A stretch of 64,000 bases of DNA from Methylobacterium iners (GTDB taxonomy: Bacteria > Pseudomonadota > Alphaproteobacteria > Rhizobiales > Beijerinckiaceae). Location: NCBI RefSeq assembly GCF_022179305.1, contig NZ_BPQP01000038.1, positions 1-64,000 on the forward strand, given 5' to 3'. The translations under genes were made by a program, and so were the position numbers. Shown here one piece after another: positions 21,217 through 29,956 of this stretch; position 1 is the first letter of the stretch; each line of letters starts with the position of its first letter. The notes below the pieces were generated by a model, which saw only the letters and a list, made by a program, of their open reading frames with translations, was not told where the DNA came from and made no database searches.

Positions 21217-21576
21217 ATGACGATCCAACGCTTTGAGACCGGCCCCCGCATGGCGCAGGCCGTCGCGTATCACGGCCTCGTCTACCTGGCAGGGCAGGTC
21301 GCGACCGATGCCGTCGGAACCGGCGTGAAGGCACAGACGCAGCAGGTTCTCGCCGAGATCGACCGTCTGCTGGCGCTGGCCGGCAGCGACAAGGGCCGCA
21401 TCCTCCAGGCCACCATCTACCTCACCAACATCGCGAGCTTCGCCGAGATGAACGCGGTCTGGGATGCCTGGGTCCCGCCCGGGAACACGCCGGCGCGCGC
21501 CACCGTCGAGGCGCGCCTCGCCGCGCCCGAATACCTCGTCGAGATCGTCGTCGTCGCGGCCGGAGGCGCGCAATGA
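21217..21576 (+). CDS. RidA family protein
   Basis: A protein of 119 residues of the YjgF/YER057c/UK114 family, which hydrolyses reactive enamines/imines formed by PLP enzymes. Visible features are 'AYHGLVYLAGQVATDAVG', 'LAEIDRLLALAGSDKGRILQATIYLTNIASFAEMNAVWDAWV' and 'PARATVEARLAAPEYLVEIVVVA', which holds the conserved Arg that contacts the substrate carboxylate. It starts at ATG 21217. The stop overlaps the start of the polyamine-binding protein gene, so the two are translated together. Confidence 0.93.
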   Translation: MTIQRFETGPRMAQAVAYHGLVYLAGQVATDAVGTGVKAQTQQVLAEIDRLLALAGSDKGRILQATIYLTNIASFAEMNAVWDAWVPPGNTPARATVEARLAAPEYLVEIVVVAAGGAQ

Positions 21577-22667
21577 CGGGCCGCCTCCTCGGCGCGCTCC
21601 TCGGCCTGCTCCTCGGGCTGACAAGCCTCGCCCAGGCGCAGGAGCGCGTGGTCAACATCTACAACTGGTCGGACTACATCGACCCCAAGGTGCTGGAAGC
21701 CTTCACCCGGGAGACCGGCATCAAGGTCGTCTACGACACCTACGACAACAACGAGATCCTCGAGACGAAGCTTCTGGCCGGCAAGTCCGGCTACGACGTG
21801 GTGGTGCCCTCCGGCCCCTTCCTGCAGCGCATGATCCGGGCCGGCATCTTCCAGCCCCTCGACCGCGCCAAGCTGCCCAACCTGATGCACGCCTGGCCCG
21901 AGATCACGGCGCGGCTCGCCGTCTACGATCCGGGAAACCTCCACGCCGTCGACTACATGTGGGGCACCACCGGCATCGGCGTGAATCTCGGCCTCGTCCG
22001 CGAACGGCTCGGTCCGAACCAGCCGCTGAACACCTGGAGCCTCGTGCTCAACGCCGCTCTCCTGAACAAGCTCAAGGATTGCGGGGTGATGATGCTCGAC
22101 AGCCCCGAGGACCTGATCCCCAGCCTGCTTCCCGCCTACGGACTGAAGCCCGACACCAAGCGCTGGGACGACATCACCCAGGTGACGGACGCCCTGTTCA
22201 AGGTCCGCGGCGCGGTGCGGAAGTTCCATTCCTCGGAATACATCAACGGGCTCGCCGGCGGCGACCTCTGCCTGGCCGTCGGATATTCCGGCGACATCAT
22301 GCAGGCGAAGAAGCGAGCGGACGAGGCGAAGAACGGCGTCGAGATCGGCTACTTCATCCCCCGCGAGGGCGCGCTGATGTGGTTCGACGCCTTCGCGATC
22401 CCCAAGGACGCCCCCCACGTCGCGGAGGCCTACGCCTTCATCGACTACATGATGCGGCCCGAGGTGGCGGCGGCCAACACCAACTTCGTCTCCTACGCCA
22501 GCGGCAACCTCGCGGCGAAGGCCCTTGTGAGGCCCGAGATCCTGCGCGACACCGGCATCTACCCGGACGAGGCGATGATGCAGCGGCTCTTCACCAACAC
22601 CGCCTGGGACGACCGCATGCAGCGCTTCGTCACCCGGGCCTGGACGCGGGTGCGCACCGGGCGGTGA
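21573..22667 (+). CDS. Polyamine ABC transporter substrate-binding protein (PotF/PotD-like)
   Basis: Periplasmic binding protein of 364 residues with signal peptide cleaved after 'LAQAQE' (about residue 23). 'RVVNIYNWSDYIDPKVLEAFTRETGIKVVYDTYDNNEILETKLLAG' is the hallmark of the putrescine group, and 'VDYMWGTTGIGVN' and 'FIPREGALMWFDAFAIP' are further pocket segments. ATGA overlap with ridA. No permease or ATPase gene accompanies it, so it either uses a transporter encoded elsewhere or has a sensory role. Confidence 0.93.
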   Translation: MTGRLLGALLGLLLGLTSLAQAQERVVNIYNWSDYIDPKVLEAFTRETGIKVVYDTYDNNEILETKLLAGKSGYDVVVPSGPFLQRMIRAGIFQPLDRAKLPNLMHAWPEITARLAVYDPGNLHAVDYMWGTTGIGVNLGLVRERLGPNQPLNTWSLVLNAALLNKLKDCGVMMLDSPEDLIPSLLPAYGLKPDTKRWDDITQVTDALFKVRGAVRKFHSSEYINGLAGGDLCLAVGYSGDIMQAKKRADEAKNGVEIGYFIPREGALMWFDAFAIPKDAPHVAEAYAFIDYMMRPEVAAANTNFVSYASGNLAAKALVRPEILRDTGIYPDEAMMQRLFTNTAWDDRMQRFVTRAWTRVRTGR

Positions 22668-22689
22668 GACTGAGGCCGCCGGCCGGGGG

Positions 22690-23739
22690 CTACTTTTCCC
22701 TCGCATCCTCGATCAGGGCCCTGCGCCTCGCCTCCTCGTCCGCGCCGTAGCGGGCGATGTTCTCGCGGGTCACCAGCACCTGGGGCGTCTCGACGACGCG
22801 CGGCACGCTCTGGCCCGCCGAGAGGCGTTCGGCGATCTCCAAACCGATCTCGCCGACCATCATGGGGAAGATGTCGACCGTTCCCGTGAGCTCGCCGGCC
22901 CGGATCGAGGCATAGGCCACGGCCGTCCCGTCGCTGCCGAAGACCCGGACGCGGTCCAGGGCCTGCAGCGATTTCAGGGCGTCGACGACGCCGAGCGCCA
23001 TCGTGTCGTTGTTACAGTAGAACCCGATGAGGTCCGGCGTCCGCGTCACCACGGCCTTCGCGGCGTCGGACGCGATCTGTCGATCCCACTGGCCGGAGGG
23101 GGTTGCGGCGACCTCGAACTTTCCCGTCGCGAGAAGCGTCTCGATGAAACCCGCCGTCCGGTGAACCGTCGAGAGGACGCCGGCCTGGCCCTCGATGACC
23201 GCGACCTTGCCGCCGGCCGGGTAATGGCGGATGAACCACTTCGCGACCTCGACGCCCATATCGCGGTTGACCGGCCCCACGAAGTGCCGGACCTCGTCGG
23301 CGACGGCTCCGTCGACGTTCACGATGGGGATCCGGGCCGCCTTCACCTCTTCCAGGGCGGATTTGAGATTCACGGCCGAGATCGGCGAGATCATCAGCGC
23401 CTTGTAGCCGCTGCCGATCATGGTGTGCAGGATCGAGAGCTGGCGAAGCTGATCAGTCTCGCTCTGAGCCGCCTGGATGTCGACCTTGGCGCCGCCGGCC
23501 GCGGCACGCCGCCGATAGCCCGCCGCCATGAGGCGCCAGTACTCGTTCGTCTGGGTCTTGAGCACGACCCCGAAGCGGTGTCCGCGCACGCTGGGGGAGG
23601 GGCCCAGCGCCTTCGTCAGCTGGGTCCACTTGATCCAGTCCGGTTCGATGTCCGGGTTGAAGGGCGCGGCTCGCGACGGGAGGCAAAGCGACGACAGAAG
23701 GCCCGCAGCCATGACGCTCGCCGCAACAAGCCGATGCAC
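22690..23739 (-). CDS. Periplasmic sugar-type (TorT/RbsB-like) binding protein
   Basis: Type I periplasmic binding protein of 349 residues. GTG 23739 is preceded by Shine-Dalgarno GGAGAG. The signal peptide ends near 'LPSRAAPF'. 'FGVVLKTQTNEYWRLMAAGYRRRA' opens the first lobe, with 'ALMISPISAVNLKSALEEVKAARIPIVNVD', 'GQWDRQIASDAAKAVV', 'FYCNNDTMALGVVDAL' and 'VFGSDGTAVAYASIRAGELTGTVDIFP' following the RbsB/TorT order. No transporter genes are adjacent. TorT acts with a sensor kinase rather than a transporter, so a signalling role is possible. Confidence 0.85.
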   Translation of the reverse strand: MHRLVAASVMAAGLLSSLCLPSRAAPFNPDIEPDWIKWTQLTKALGPSPSVRGHRFGVVLKTQTNEYWRLMAAGYRRRAAAGGAKVDIQAAQSETDQLRQLSILHTMIGSGYKALMISPISAVNLKSALEEVKAARIPIVNVDGAVADEVRHFVGPVNRDMGVEVAKWFIRHYPAGGKVAVIEGQAGVLSTVHRTAGFIETLLATGKFEVAATPSGQWDRQIASDAAKAVVTRTPDLIGFYCNNDTMALGVVDALKSLQALDRVRVFGSDGTAVAYASIRAGELTGTVDIFPMMVGEIGLEIAERLSAGQSVPRVVETPQVLVTRENIARYGADEEARRRALIEDAREK

Positions 23740-23962
23740 GAGGGCTCTCCTTGAACGCTGGGTCCGTTCGCTGTGGTGCAAGCTTGTGGTCGCACCCCTC
23801 GGGATAACGAAGCGGCCGCAACGCTCCGAATCACCGCGCCGATTCAATATGAGACGTCGAATGAAACCAAGTAACGCGCGTGACACGACCGAGTGCGACG
23901 GACGCGCGTAAAGATTTATGAGGCAGAAGACTGCTGAAATTAATTATTCACTCGAATATCGA

Positions 23963-23986
23963 CTATACGAATTTCTAATTGTATAG
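23963..23986. promoter_or_regulatory. AT-rich dyad downstream of the GGDEF-EAL gene
   Basis: CTATAC-G-AATT / AATT-GTATAG with a 3-base loop lies in a strikingly AT-rich stretch (about 23905-24000) of an otherwise GC-rich region. It may be a weak terminator for the minus-strand GGDEF-EAL gene or a protein-binding site. Confidence 0.35.
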
Positions 23987-24002
23987 ATCAATCTATTCGT
24001 AC

Positions 24003-26396
24003 TCAGGCTGCATGATCGAAAGATATCCTCTGCAGAACGGCCTCGATCGAGTCCGCCGGTTGCGGCCGGCTGAACAGGTAGCCTTGCAACTCCTGGCATC
24101 CTACTCGGCAGAGCAGGCTCTTCTGCTCGATCGTTTCCACGCCCTCGGCGACGATGTTCATCTTGAGCGCTTCGCCGAGACGGATGATGGCTTTGACGAT
24201 GGCGAGACTTTCGCTGGTCTCGCCGATGTCGCTGATGAAGCTGCGGTCGATCTTGATCTTGTCGAAGGGGAAGCGGCGAAGATAGCTGAGCGACGAATAG
24301 CCCGTGCCGAAATCGTCCATCGAGATGCTGATGCCGAGCGCCTTCAGATCGTGCAGGATGGAGAGCGTCACCTCGGAGTTCTGCAGCAGCAGCGACTCGG
24401 TGATTTCGAGATCGAGCCGGGTTGCGCAGAGCCCGGATTGACGGAGCGCCCCTTCGACGTCGCCGACGAGGTTCCGATATTGGAACTGCAGCGGCGAGAG
24501 GTTGATCGCGACCCTGATGCCGGTCGGCCACGCCGTCGCGTCGCGGCAGGCCCGCTTGAGGATCCATAGGCCGATCTCGGGGATCAGCCCTGCCTCCTCG
24601 GCGAGCGGGATGAACTCGGCCGGGGGCACCAAGCCCCGTTCCGGATGATACCACCGGATCAGCGCCTCGAACGCCACCACCGCGCCCGTCTTCGCGTTGA
24701 CGATGGGCTGGTAGTGGACGGCGAACTGCTCGTTGGCGATCGCCGATCGCAGGCCGAGCTCCATCCTGCGCCGGGCCTGGACCCGCGCGCTCATCTCCGG
24801 CTCGAAGAAGCGGTAGATGCCCCGGCCCGCGGCCTTGGCGGCGTAGAGGGCGAGGTCCGCGCTCTTGAGGAGCTCGCTCGGCGTCTCACTGCCGTCGACG
24901 GACTCGACGATGCCGACGCTGACGCCGATCGTGATGTGATGCCCGTCGATGTCGAAGGGGCGGTTGAGCACGTCAATCACCCGCTCGGCCAGCGTTCGAG
25001 CATCCTCGCCGCGCGTCCGGCCCCGGTGGATGATGGCGAACTCATCCCCGCCGAGGCGGACGACGATGCCACCCTCGCCGACGATGCCGACGAGCCGCGT
25101 CGCGGCCTCGCGCAGCAGCTCGTCGCCGACGGGGTGGCCGAGGGTGTCGTTCACGCTCTTGAAGCGATCGAGATCGAGGCAGAGGACGGACAGCACGCTG
25201 TCCGGGTGCTTCTCCGGCGTTTCCGCCTGCAAGTGCTCGCGGAACATGACGCGGTTGGGCAGCCCGGTGAGCGCATCATGCCGGACCATGTGGGAAAGGT
25301 CGGCCGCCGCGCGCTGCCGCTCGGTGATGTCCTCGTAGGTCACGACGCGGCCCCCGCCGGCCATCGCCTCCTCCGACACCTCTATGGTGCGGCCATCCTT
25401 CAGGAGGCAGGTATAGGTGGCGGACTCGGCCTCGCTCCCAGGATCGGAGCCGCCGGGCGGGCGGACGGCCGCCTGCTCCATCAGATCGTCGACGGCCTCC
25501 TCGGTCTCGAACATCTCCGAGAAGCGCCGGTTCTGGACGACGAGCGCGTCGTTGGCGTCGAACATGCGCAGGCCGAGCGTCATGTGGTCGAGCGCCGTCT
25601 CGAAACGGGCGTTCTGCGCCGCGATCGCGACGTCATGGCTGGATGCCTGCTGGGCCATCAGCTGCTCGATGAAGCCGATCTTCTCCCGGATGCTCGCCTG
25701 CATCGTCGCGAGCGCCTTGAGCAGGGTCCCCGTTTCGCCGGAGCCCTGGGCGTCGATCGCATTGTCGAGCTTCCCCGACGCGATGGCGCTCGCCACCGTC
25801 ACGGCCTTACGGATCGAGGGAACGATCGCGCCGCTCAGCGTCAGCGTGATGATCAGGGCAATGACCACCGAGCCGAGCATCGCCGCGTAGGTCGCCAGGC
25901 GGGTGTCGCGGACCATGTCCTCCGCCGCGCGGCGCAGCCGGAACCCGTCGCTGGCATAGACGCCGACCGCCAAGTCGAAGGTGTGCTCGATCGGCTGGAA
26001 CGCAGAGCGGGTCGCCGGCTCCGCCGCGTTCCTCAGGGAGTCCTGCAATCGCAGGAGGGAGGTCCGCAGACGCCCGGCGAGCTCCTCCCCCTTCGGAGAC
26101 ATCGCTCGCTCGCGGGCGACCTCCAGGGCATCTAGGGCCGACCCGATCTGGTCGACGAAGATGGCGTTGTTCTTCTCGCCGGCCGCGATGTCGCGAGAGA
26201 TGCCGAGGATGATCGACTGCGCCGAGCGCAGGTAGTTCATCGATTGGAAGGCGTCGTCGTAGATGCCCAGCGCCGTCTGGCTCAGCTTGGTCTGCGTGCC
26301 CTGCGAGAGGAAGCCGACGAGCACGGTCACGAGCGTGAGGCTGATGCACCCGAGAAAGATGCGGGTGCGGATCGACATCATCCATGCCGACGTCAC
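24003..26396 (-). CDS. Membrane-bound GGDEF-EAL protein (cyclic-di-GMP turnover)
   Basis: A protein of 797 residues. GTG 26396 or the ATGs at 26381/26378 may start it. Order: TM1 ('IFLGCISLTLVTVLVGFLS'), a periplasmic helical sensor (about 30-165), TM2 ('AAMLGSVVIALIITLTLSGAIV'), a HAMP-like linker, a PAS fold (about 260-360), GGDEF with intact 'RLGGDEF', and EAL with 'FEALIRW' and 'DDFGTGYSSLSYL'. The inhibitory I-site RXXD is not evident. Both catalytic motifs look complete, so it could make or break c-di-GMP. It may read a periplasmic signal, perhaps from the neighbouring binding proteins. Confidence 0.94.
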   Translation of the reverse strand: MTSAWMMSIRTRIFLGCISLTLVTVLVGFLSQGTQTKLSQTALGIYDDAFQSMNYLRSAQSIILGISRDIAAGEKNNAIFVDQIGSALDALEVARERAMSPKGEELAGRLRTSLLRLQDSLRNAAEPATRSAFQPIEHTFDLAVGVYASDGFRLRRAAEDMVRDTRLATYAAMLGSVVIALIITLTLSGAIVPSIRKAVTVASAIASGKLDNAIDAQGSGETGTLLKALATMQASIREKIGFIEQLMAQQASSHDVAIAAQNARFETALDHMTLGLRMFDANDALVVQNRRFSEMFETEEAVDDLMEQAAVRPPGGSDPGSEAESATYTCLLKDGRTIEVSEEAMAGGGRVVTYEDITERQRAAADLSHMVRHDALTGLPNRVMFREHLQAETPEKHPDSVLSVLCLDLDRFKSVNDTLGHPVGDELLREAATRLVGIVGEGGIVVRLGGDEFAIIHRGRTRGEDARTLAERVIDVLNRPFDIDGHHITIGVSVGIVESVDGSETPSELLKSADLALYAAKAAGRGIYRFFEPEMSARVQARRRMELGLRSAIANEQFAVHYQPIVNAKTGAVVAFEALIRWYHPERGLVPPAEFIPLAEEAGLIPEIGLWILKRACRDATAWPTGIRVAINLSPLQFQYRNLVGDVEGALRQSGLCATRLDLEITESLLLQNSEVTLSILHDLKALGISISMDDFGTGYSSLSYLRRFPFDKIKIDRSFISDIGETSESLAIVKAIIRLGEALKMNIVAEGVETIEQKSLLCRVGCQELQGYLFSRPQPADSIEAVLQRISFDHAA

Positions 26397-26640
26397 CGTG
26401 CACTCCTCCTACCGTGTAGCTGGAGGAGCCGGCCGGTTCTCTCAGGTCTGACGCATTCGTCCGGCATCGAGGCTGACGTGAGGGCAGGGCGCCCGATCAG
26501 ACGTCATCTACGCCGACATCCTTGAGGATTCATTTCGCGACCGGCTTCGGGCACGCTGCCTCGCGCGCCAGGGGTGGCCCGGATCCGCCCCACGGTCTCA
26601 AGGGACCGAAAGGCCCGATCCGGGCCGACCGGACTCCCGA

Positions 26641-27060
26641 TCAGTCCTTGAGATCGGCCGGCACCTTGCCGCCGTTCTCCTCGAGCTTCTTGATCACCTG
26701 CTTGTGCAGCCAGACGTTCATCGAGGCGGAATCGTTCTTGTCGCCGGTGTAGTGGAGCTCGTCGGCCAGCGCCTTGCGGGCGGTGAGGCTCGAATCGATG
26801 TCGAGGAGCTTCATCAGGTCGACGATGGAGGTGCGCCAGTTCAGCTGCTGCGGGTTCTTCTCGGCCATGCCGTTGAGCACGGCCTCGACGTCGACGGGTC
26901 CGCCCGAGGCCGAGCCGCCAGTGCCGCCGCTCGTCGGCGTCGCCTGCGAGGCGCCTCCGCCCGTGGAGGGCTGGGCCTCCGTCGAGGAGGGTTTTGCCTG
27001 GGCCTCGGAGCTCCCGAAGGGATTCAGGATCTTGCTGACGATGCTGCCGAGAAAGCTCAT
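26641..27060 (-). CDS. DUF3597 domain protein
   Basis: A protein of 139 residues starting 'MSFLGSIVSKILNPF'. A Ser/Gly/Thr-rich low-complexity linker (about 18-52) precedes a C-terminal domain with 'VDVEAVLNGMAEKNPQQLNWRTSIVDLMKLLDIDSSLTARKALADEL' and 'MNVWLHKQVIKKLEENGGKVPADLKD', the DUF3597 signature (LysM-like small fold). The function is unknown. It is a single gene, with nothing supportable in the 244-base gap beyond its 3' end. Confidence 0.9.
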   Translation of the reverse strand: MSFLGSIVSKILNPFGSSEAQAKPSSTEAQPSTGGGASQATPTSGGTGGSASGGPVDVEAVLNGMAEKNPQQLNWRTSIVDLMKLLDIDSSLTARKALADELHYTGDKNDSASMNVWLHKQVIKKLEENGGKVPADLKD

Positions 27061-27389
27061 GGCGCGTTCCTTCTTCTTCGCCGCGGACCGATCTGCCGCG
27101 GCGCGGTGACAACGAACCTTCGCTGGGCTCGTTCCCGACGGGCCCGCAAGCGCCCTTCCGGCACGGCGCCGCCAGGATCGGGCTCACCATCGATCGCGCA
27201 CAGCGGTCCGGCTCGAAACGCAGATGCCGGCCGGACGGCTCGCAGGAGAGGAAAATTCTCTTTCCCGCGGTCGATGGCCGGGTTGGACGAGACAATCTTG
27301 CGCCCGTCCGATGCCTATGCGATGGCGCCCGGCGACGCGGCCTCCAACGCGACCCGCGCCAACCTGCCCAGACCTGGAACCGCAAGCCG
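27061..27389. other. Spacer between DUF3597 gene and ssuA-like gene, nothing recognised
   Basis: This 329-base divergent region must contain both promoters. I see no credible small gene, repeat or terminator in it, and no clear -35/-10 pair. Confidence 0.4.
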
Positions 27390-28412
27390 ATGCGCACGCC
27401 GCTCTCCGTCCTCGCGACGCTCCTGACCGCCTGCGCGGGGCTCCTCCTTGCCGGCCCCGCGGCGGCCCAGACCATTCCGGTGCGCATCGGCGTCATCCCG
27501 GTGATCGGCGCGGCCCCGATCTTCGTGGCGAACGGCGAGGGCTGGCTCAAGGAAGCGGGGCTCAACCCCACCTTCACCACCTTCGAGTCCGGGCCGAACA
27601 TGATCCAGGCGCTGGCGTCGGGCACCATCGACGTCTACGTCGCCGGCATCGCACCGCTGGCGGTGGCCCGCACCAAGGGCATCGACGTGCGTGTGGTGGC
27701 CGCGACGGCGATCGAGGAGATGGTCTTCGTCGCCGGCCCCAAGCTCGCCCCCTACTTCGCCGACGGGGCCGACAAGGCCAAGGCCTTCGAGCTCTTCCGC
27801 GCCAAGGAGGGCCGGGCCGCGCGGCTCGCCACGCAGCCGCCCGGCTCCGTACCCAACACCACCCTGCAGCACTGGCTCTGGCAGGTGGCGAAGACCGAGA
27901 AGGCCAATGCCGAGGTGGTGTCGATGGGCATCGACGCGACGCAGCAGGCGGTGCTCGCCGGCGCCGTCGACGGCGCCTCGATCCGCGAGCCGGCGCTCAC
28001 CATCGTTCAGGGCCGCAACCCCGCCATCAAGCTGATCGCGACGGGCGGCGAGATGTTCCCCGACCAGCCGGGTACCGTCGTCGGCGTCTACGGCGCCTTC
28101 GCCGACAAGAACCCCGCCGGCGTCGAGGGTCTCGTCAAGGCGCTGGTCCGCGCCTCGGACCTCCTGAAATCCGATCCCGCCCGGGCCGCCGGCCCGGTCG
28201 AGGCGGCGCTGGGCAAGGGCATCACGGACATCGCCACGATTCAGAAGGCCCTGACCTCGCCGGCCGCCAAGTTCACCGCCGACCCCCGCGTGATCATCGA
28301 CGCGACCAAGAAGATGCAGGCGTATCAGGTCTCGATCGGCACCCTCGACAAGGACGTGCCCATCGAGGGGCTGTTCGATTCCCGCTACTACGAGAAGGCG
28401 GTGGCGCGCTGA
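27390..28412 (+). CDS. ABC transporter substrate-binding protein, SsuA/TauA/NMT1 type
   Basis: Periplasmic binding protein of 340 residues with signal peptide ending 'AGPAAAQ'. 'PVRIGVIPVIGAAPIFVANGEGWLKEAGLNPTFTTFESGPNMIQALASGTIDVYVAGIAPLAVARTKG' is typical of the nitrate/sulfonate/taurine group. 'DGASIREPALTIV' lies in the second lobe. It is the first gene of a complete importer with the permease and ATPase that follow. The ligand could be an aliphatic sulfonate, a pyrimidine precursor or another small anion; no desulfonating enzyme is nearby to decide. Confidence 0.9.
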   Translation: MRTPLSVLATLLTACAGLLLAGPAAAQTIPVRIGVIPVIGAAPIFVANGEGWLKEAGLNPTFTTFESGPNMIQALASGTIDVYVAGIAPLAVARTKGIDVRVVAATAIEEMVFVAGPKLAPYFADGADKAKAFELFRAKEGRAARLATQPPGSVPNTTLQHWLWQVAKTEKANAEVVSMGIDATQQAVLAGAVDGASIREPALTIVQGRNPAIKLIATGGEMFPDQPGTVVGVYGAFADKNPAGVEGLVKALVRASDLLKSDPARAAGPVEAALGKGITDIATIQKALTSPAAKFTADPRVIIDATKKMQAYQVSIGTLDKDVPIEGLFDSRYYEKAVAR

Positions 28413-28431
28413 ACCCGCACGCACCGACCTG

Positions 28432-29184
28432 ATGCAGGCGCTCCGCTCGACCGGCCTCGCCGCCGCCGGCCTCATCGCCTTCCTGGTCTTCTGGGAGGCG
28501 ATGCCGCGTCTCGGGCTGATCAATCCCGCCTTCCTGCCGCCGCCGAGCACCATCCCGGCGGCGTTCCTGCGCGAGATCCGGCTCGGCGTCTGGACCGCGG
28601 CCGTGGCCTCGAGCCTCAGCCACTACGTGGTGGGCTTGGGCGTCGGGGCGGGCGCGGGCATCGCGCTCGGGATCGCGGGCGGGATGTCGCGCGGGTTCGA
28701 GGCGGTCACGGCCTGGATCGTCCGCCTGCTGCGGCCGATTCCCGGGCTGGCCTGGGTGCCCTTCGCGATCATCTGGTTCGGCGTGCAGCCGGAGGCGGCG
28801 GTGTTCATCATCGCCATCGGCGTGTTCTGGATCGTGTTCTTCGCGACGCAAGGCGCGGTGCGCGGCGTCGACCGCGACCTCATCGAGGTGGCCCAGGCCT
28901 TCGGCTTCCGCTCAGGTCCGGCACGGCTGACGAAGATCCTGCTGCCGGCCGCGACGCCGGGCATCCTCGTCGGCCTGCGCACGGCGCTGGGCCAGGCCTG
29001 GATGGCCGTGGTCGCGGCCGAGATCTTCGGCGTGCCCGGCGTCGGCGCGCGCATGATGCAGGCCTCGAGCCTGCTCTCGACCGACGTGGTGGTGGTCTAC
29101 ATGCTGACCATGGCGGCGCTCTACGGGCTGTTCGATTCCGCCTTCGTCGCCCTTCAGGGTTGGCTCCTGCGGTGGCGCGCCTGA
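28432..29184 (+). CDS. ABC transporter permease, SsuC/TauC type
   Basis: Inner-membrane permease of 250 residues with six predicted helices. The cytosolic coupling motif 'EVAQAFGFRSGPARLTKILLPAATPGILVGLRTALGQAWMAVVAAE' is the EAA loop. The N-terminal 'PSTIPAAFLREI' is typical of SsuC. It starts 19 bases after the binding-protein gene and its stop overlaps the ATPase start (TGATG). Confidence 0.93.
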   Translation: MQALRSTGLAAAGLIAFLVFWEAMPRLGLINPAFLPPPSTIPAAFLREIRLGVWTAAVASSLSHYVVGLGVGAGAGIALGIAGGMSRGFEAVTAWIVRLLRPIPGLAWVPFAIIWFGVQPEAAVFIIAIGVFWIVFFATQGAVRGVDRDLIEVAQAFGFRSGPARLTKILLPAATPGILVGLRTALGQAWMAVVAAEIFGVPGVGARMMQASSLLSTDVVVVYMLTMAALYGLFDSAFVALQGWLLRWRA

Positions 29185-29942
29185 TGGACGAGGCGATCAT
29201 CGACATCCGGTCCTTGAGTCTCGCTTACGAGCGGGAGGGCCGGCGCAACGAGATCCTGGCGGACCTCGACCTCAGGATCGCCCGCGGCGAGTTCGTGGTG
29301 ATCGTGGGCGAATCTGGGGTGGGCAAGTCCACGGTGCTGCGCGTGCTGATCGGGCTCGCCAGGCCGAGTGCGGGAACCGTGCGGCTCGCGACGCGCGCCG
29401 GCTGCCGGACGCCGATGGCCCTCGTCTTCCAGGATGCGCGGCTCCTCCCCTGGCGACGGGTGATCGCCAACGTCGCCTTCGGCCTCGAGGGCAGCGGCTT
29501 GTCCCGGGCGCAGCGCCGCGCGAAGGCCGCGGAGATGCTGGCCCTCGTCGGCCTCGCCGATTACGGCCACCGCTGGCCCCACCAGCTCTCCGGCGGGCAG
29601 AGGCAGCGGGTGGCGATCGCCCGCGCGCTTGCCGTCGATCCCGACGTGCTCCTGATGGATGAGCCCTTCTCGGCGCTGGACAGCTTCACCCGCGAAGGAT
29701 TGCAGGACGAGCTGCAGCGCATCCAGGCGGCGACCGGCAAGACCATCCTCTTCGTCACGCACGACATCGACGAGGCGGTGACGCTGGCCGACCGCGTCGT
29801 CGTGCTCGCCGGCAGCCCCGGCCGGGTGGCGGCCGAGATGGCGGTCACGGTGCCCCGTCCCCGCCGGCGGCGCGACGCGGCGCTCGCCGAATCCGCCCGC
29901 CAGTTGCGAGCCGAGCTGTCGCGACGCTCGGCCGAGCTCTAG
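29184..29942 (+). CDS. ABC transporter ATP-binding protein, SsuB/TauB type
   Basis: ATPase of 252 residues with Walker A 'GESGVGKST', Q-loop 'LVFQDARLLPWRRV', signature 'LSGGQRQRVAIARAL', Walker B 'VLLMDEPFSALD' and switch His in 'FVTHDIDEAV'. 'LLPWRRV' in the Q-loop region is characteristic of the SsuB/TauB/NrtD group. It completes the three-gene importer. The gene converges on the chemosensory operon with only 14 bases between stops. Confidence 0.94.
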   Translation: MDEAIIDIRSLSLAYEREGRRNEILADLDLRIARGEFVVIVGESGVGKSTVLRVLIGLARPSAGTVRLATRAGCRTPMALVFQDARLLPWRRVIANVAFGLEGSGLSRAQRRAKAAEMLALVGLADYGHRWPHQLSGGQRQRVAIARALAVDPDVLLMDEPFSALDSFTREGLQDELQRIQAATGKTILFVTHDIDEAVTLADRVVVLAGSPGRVAAEMAVTVPRPRRRRDAALAESARQLRAELSRRSAEL

Positions 29943-29956
29943 CCCGGCACTCCGCG

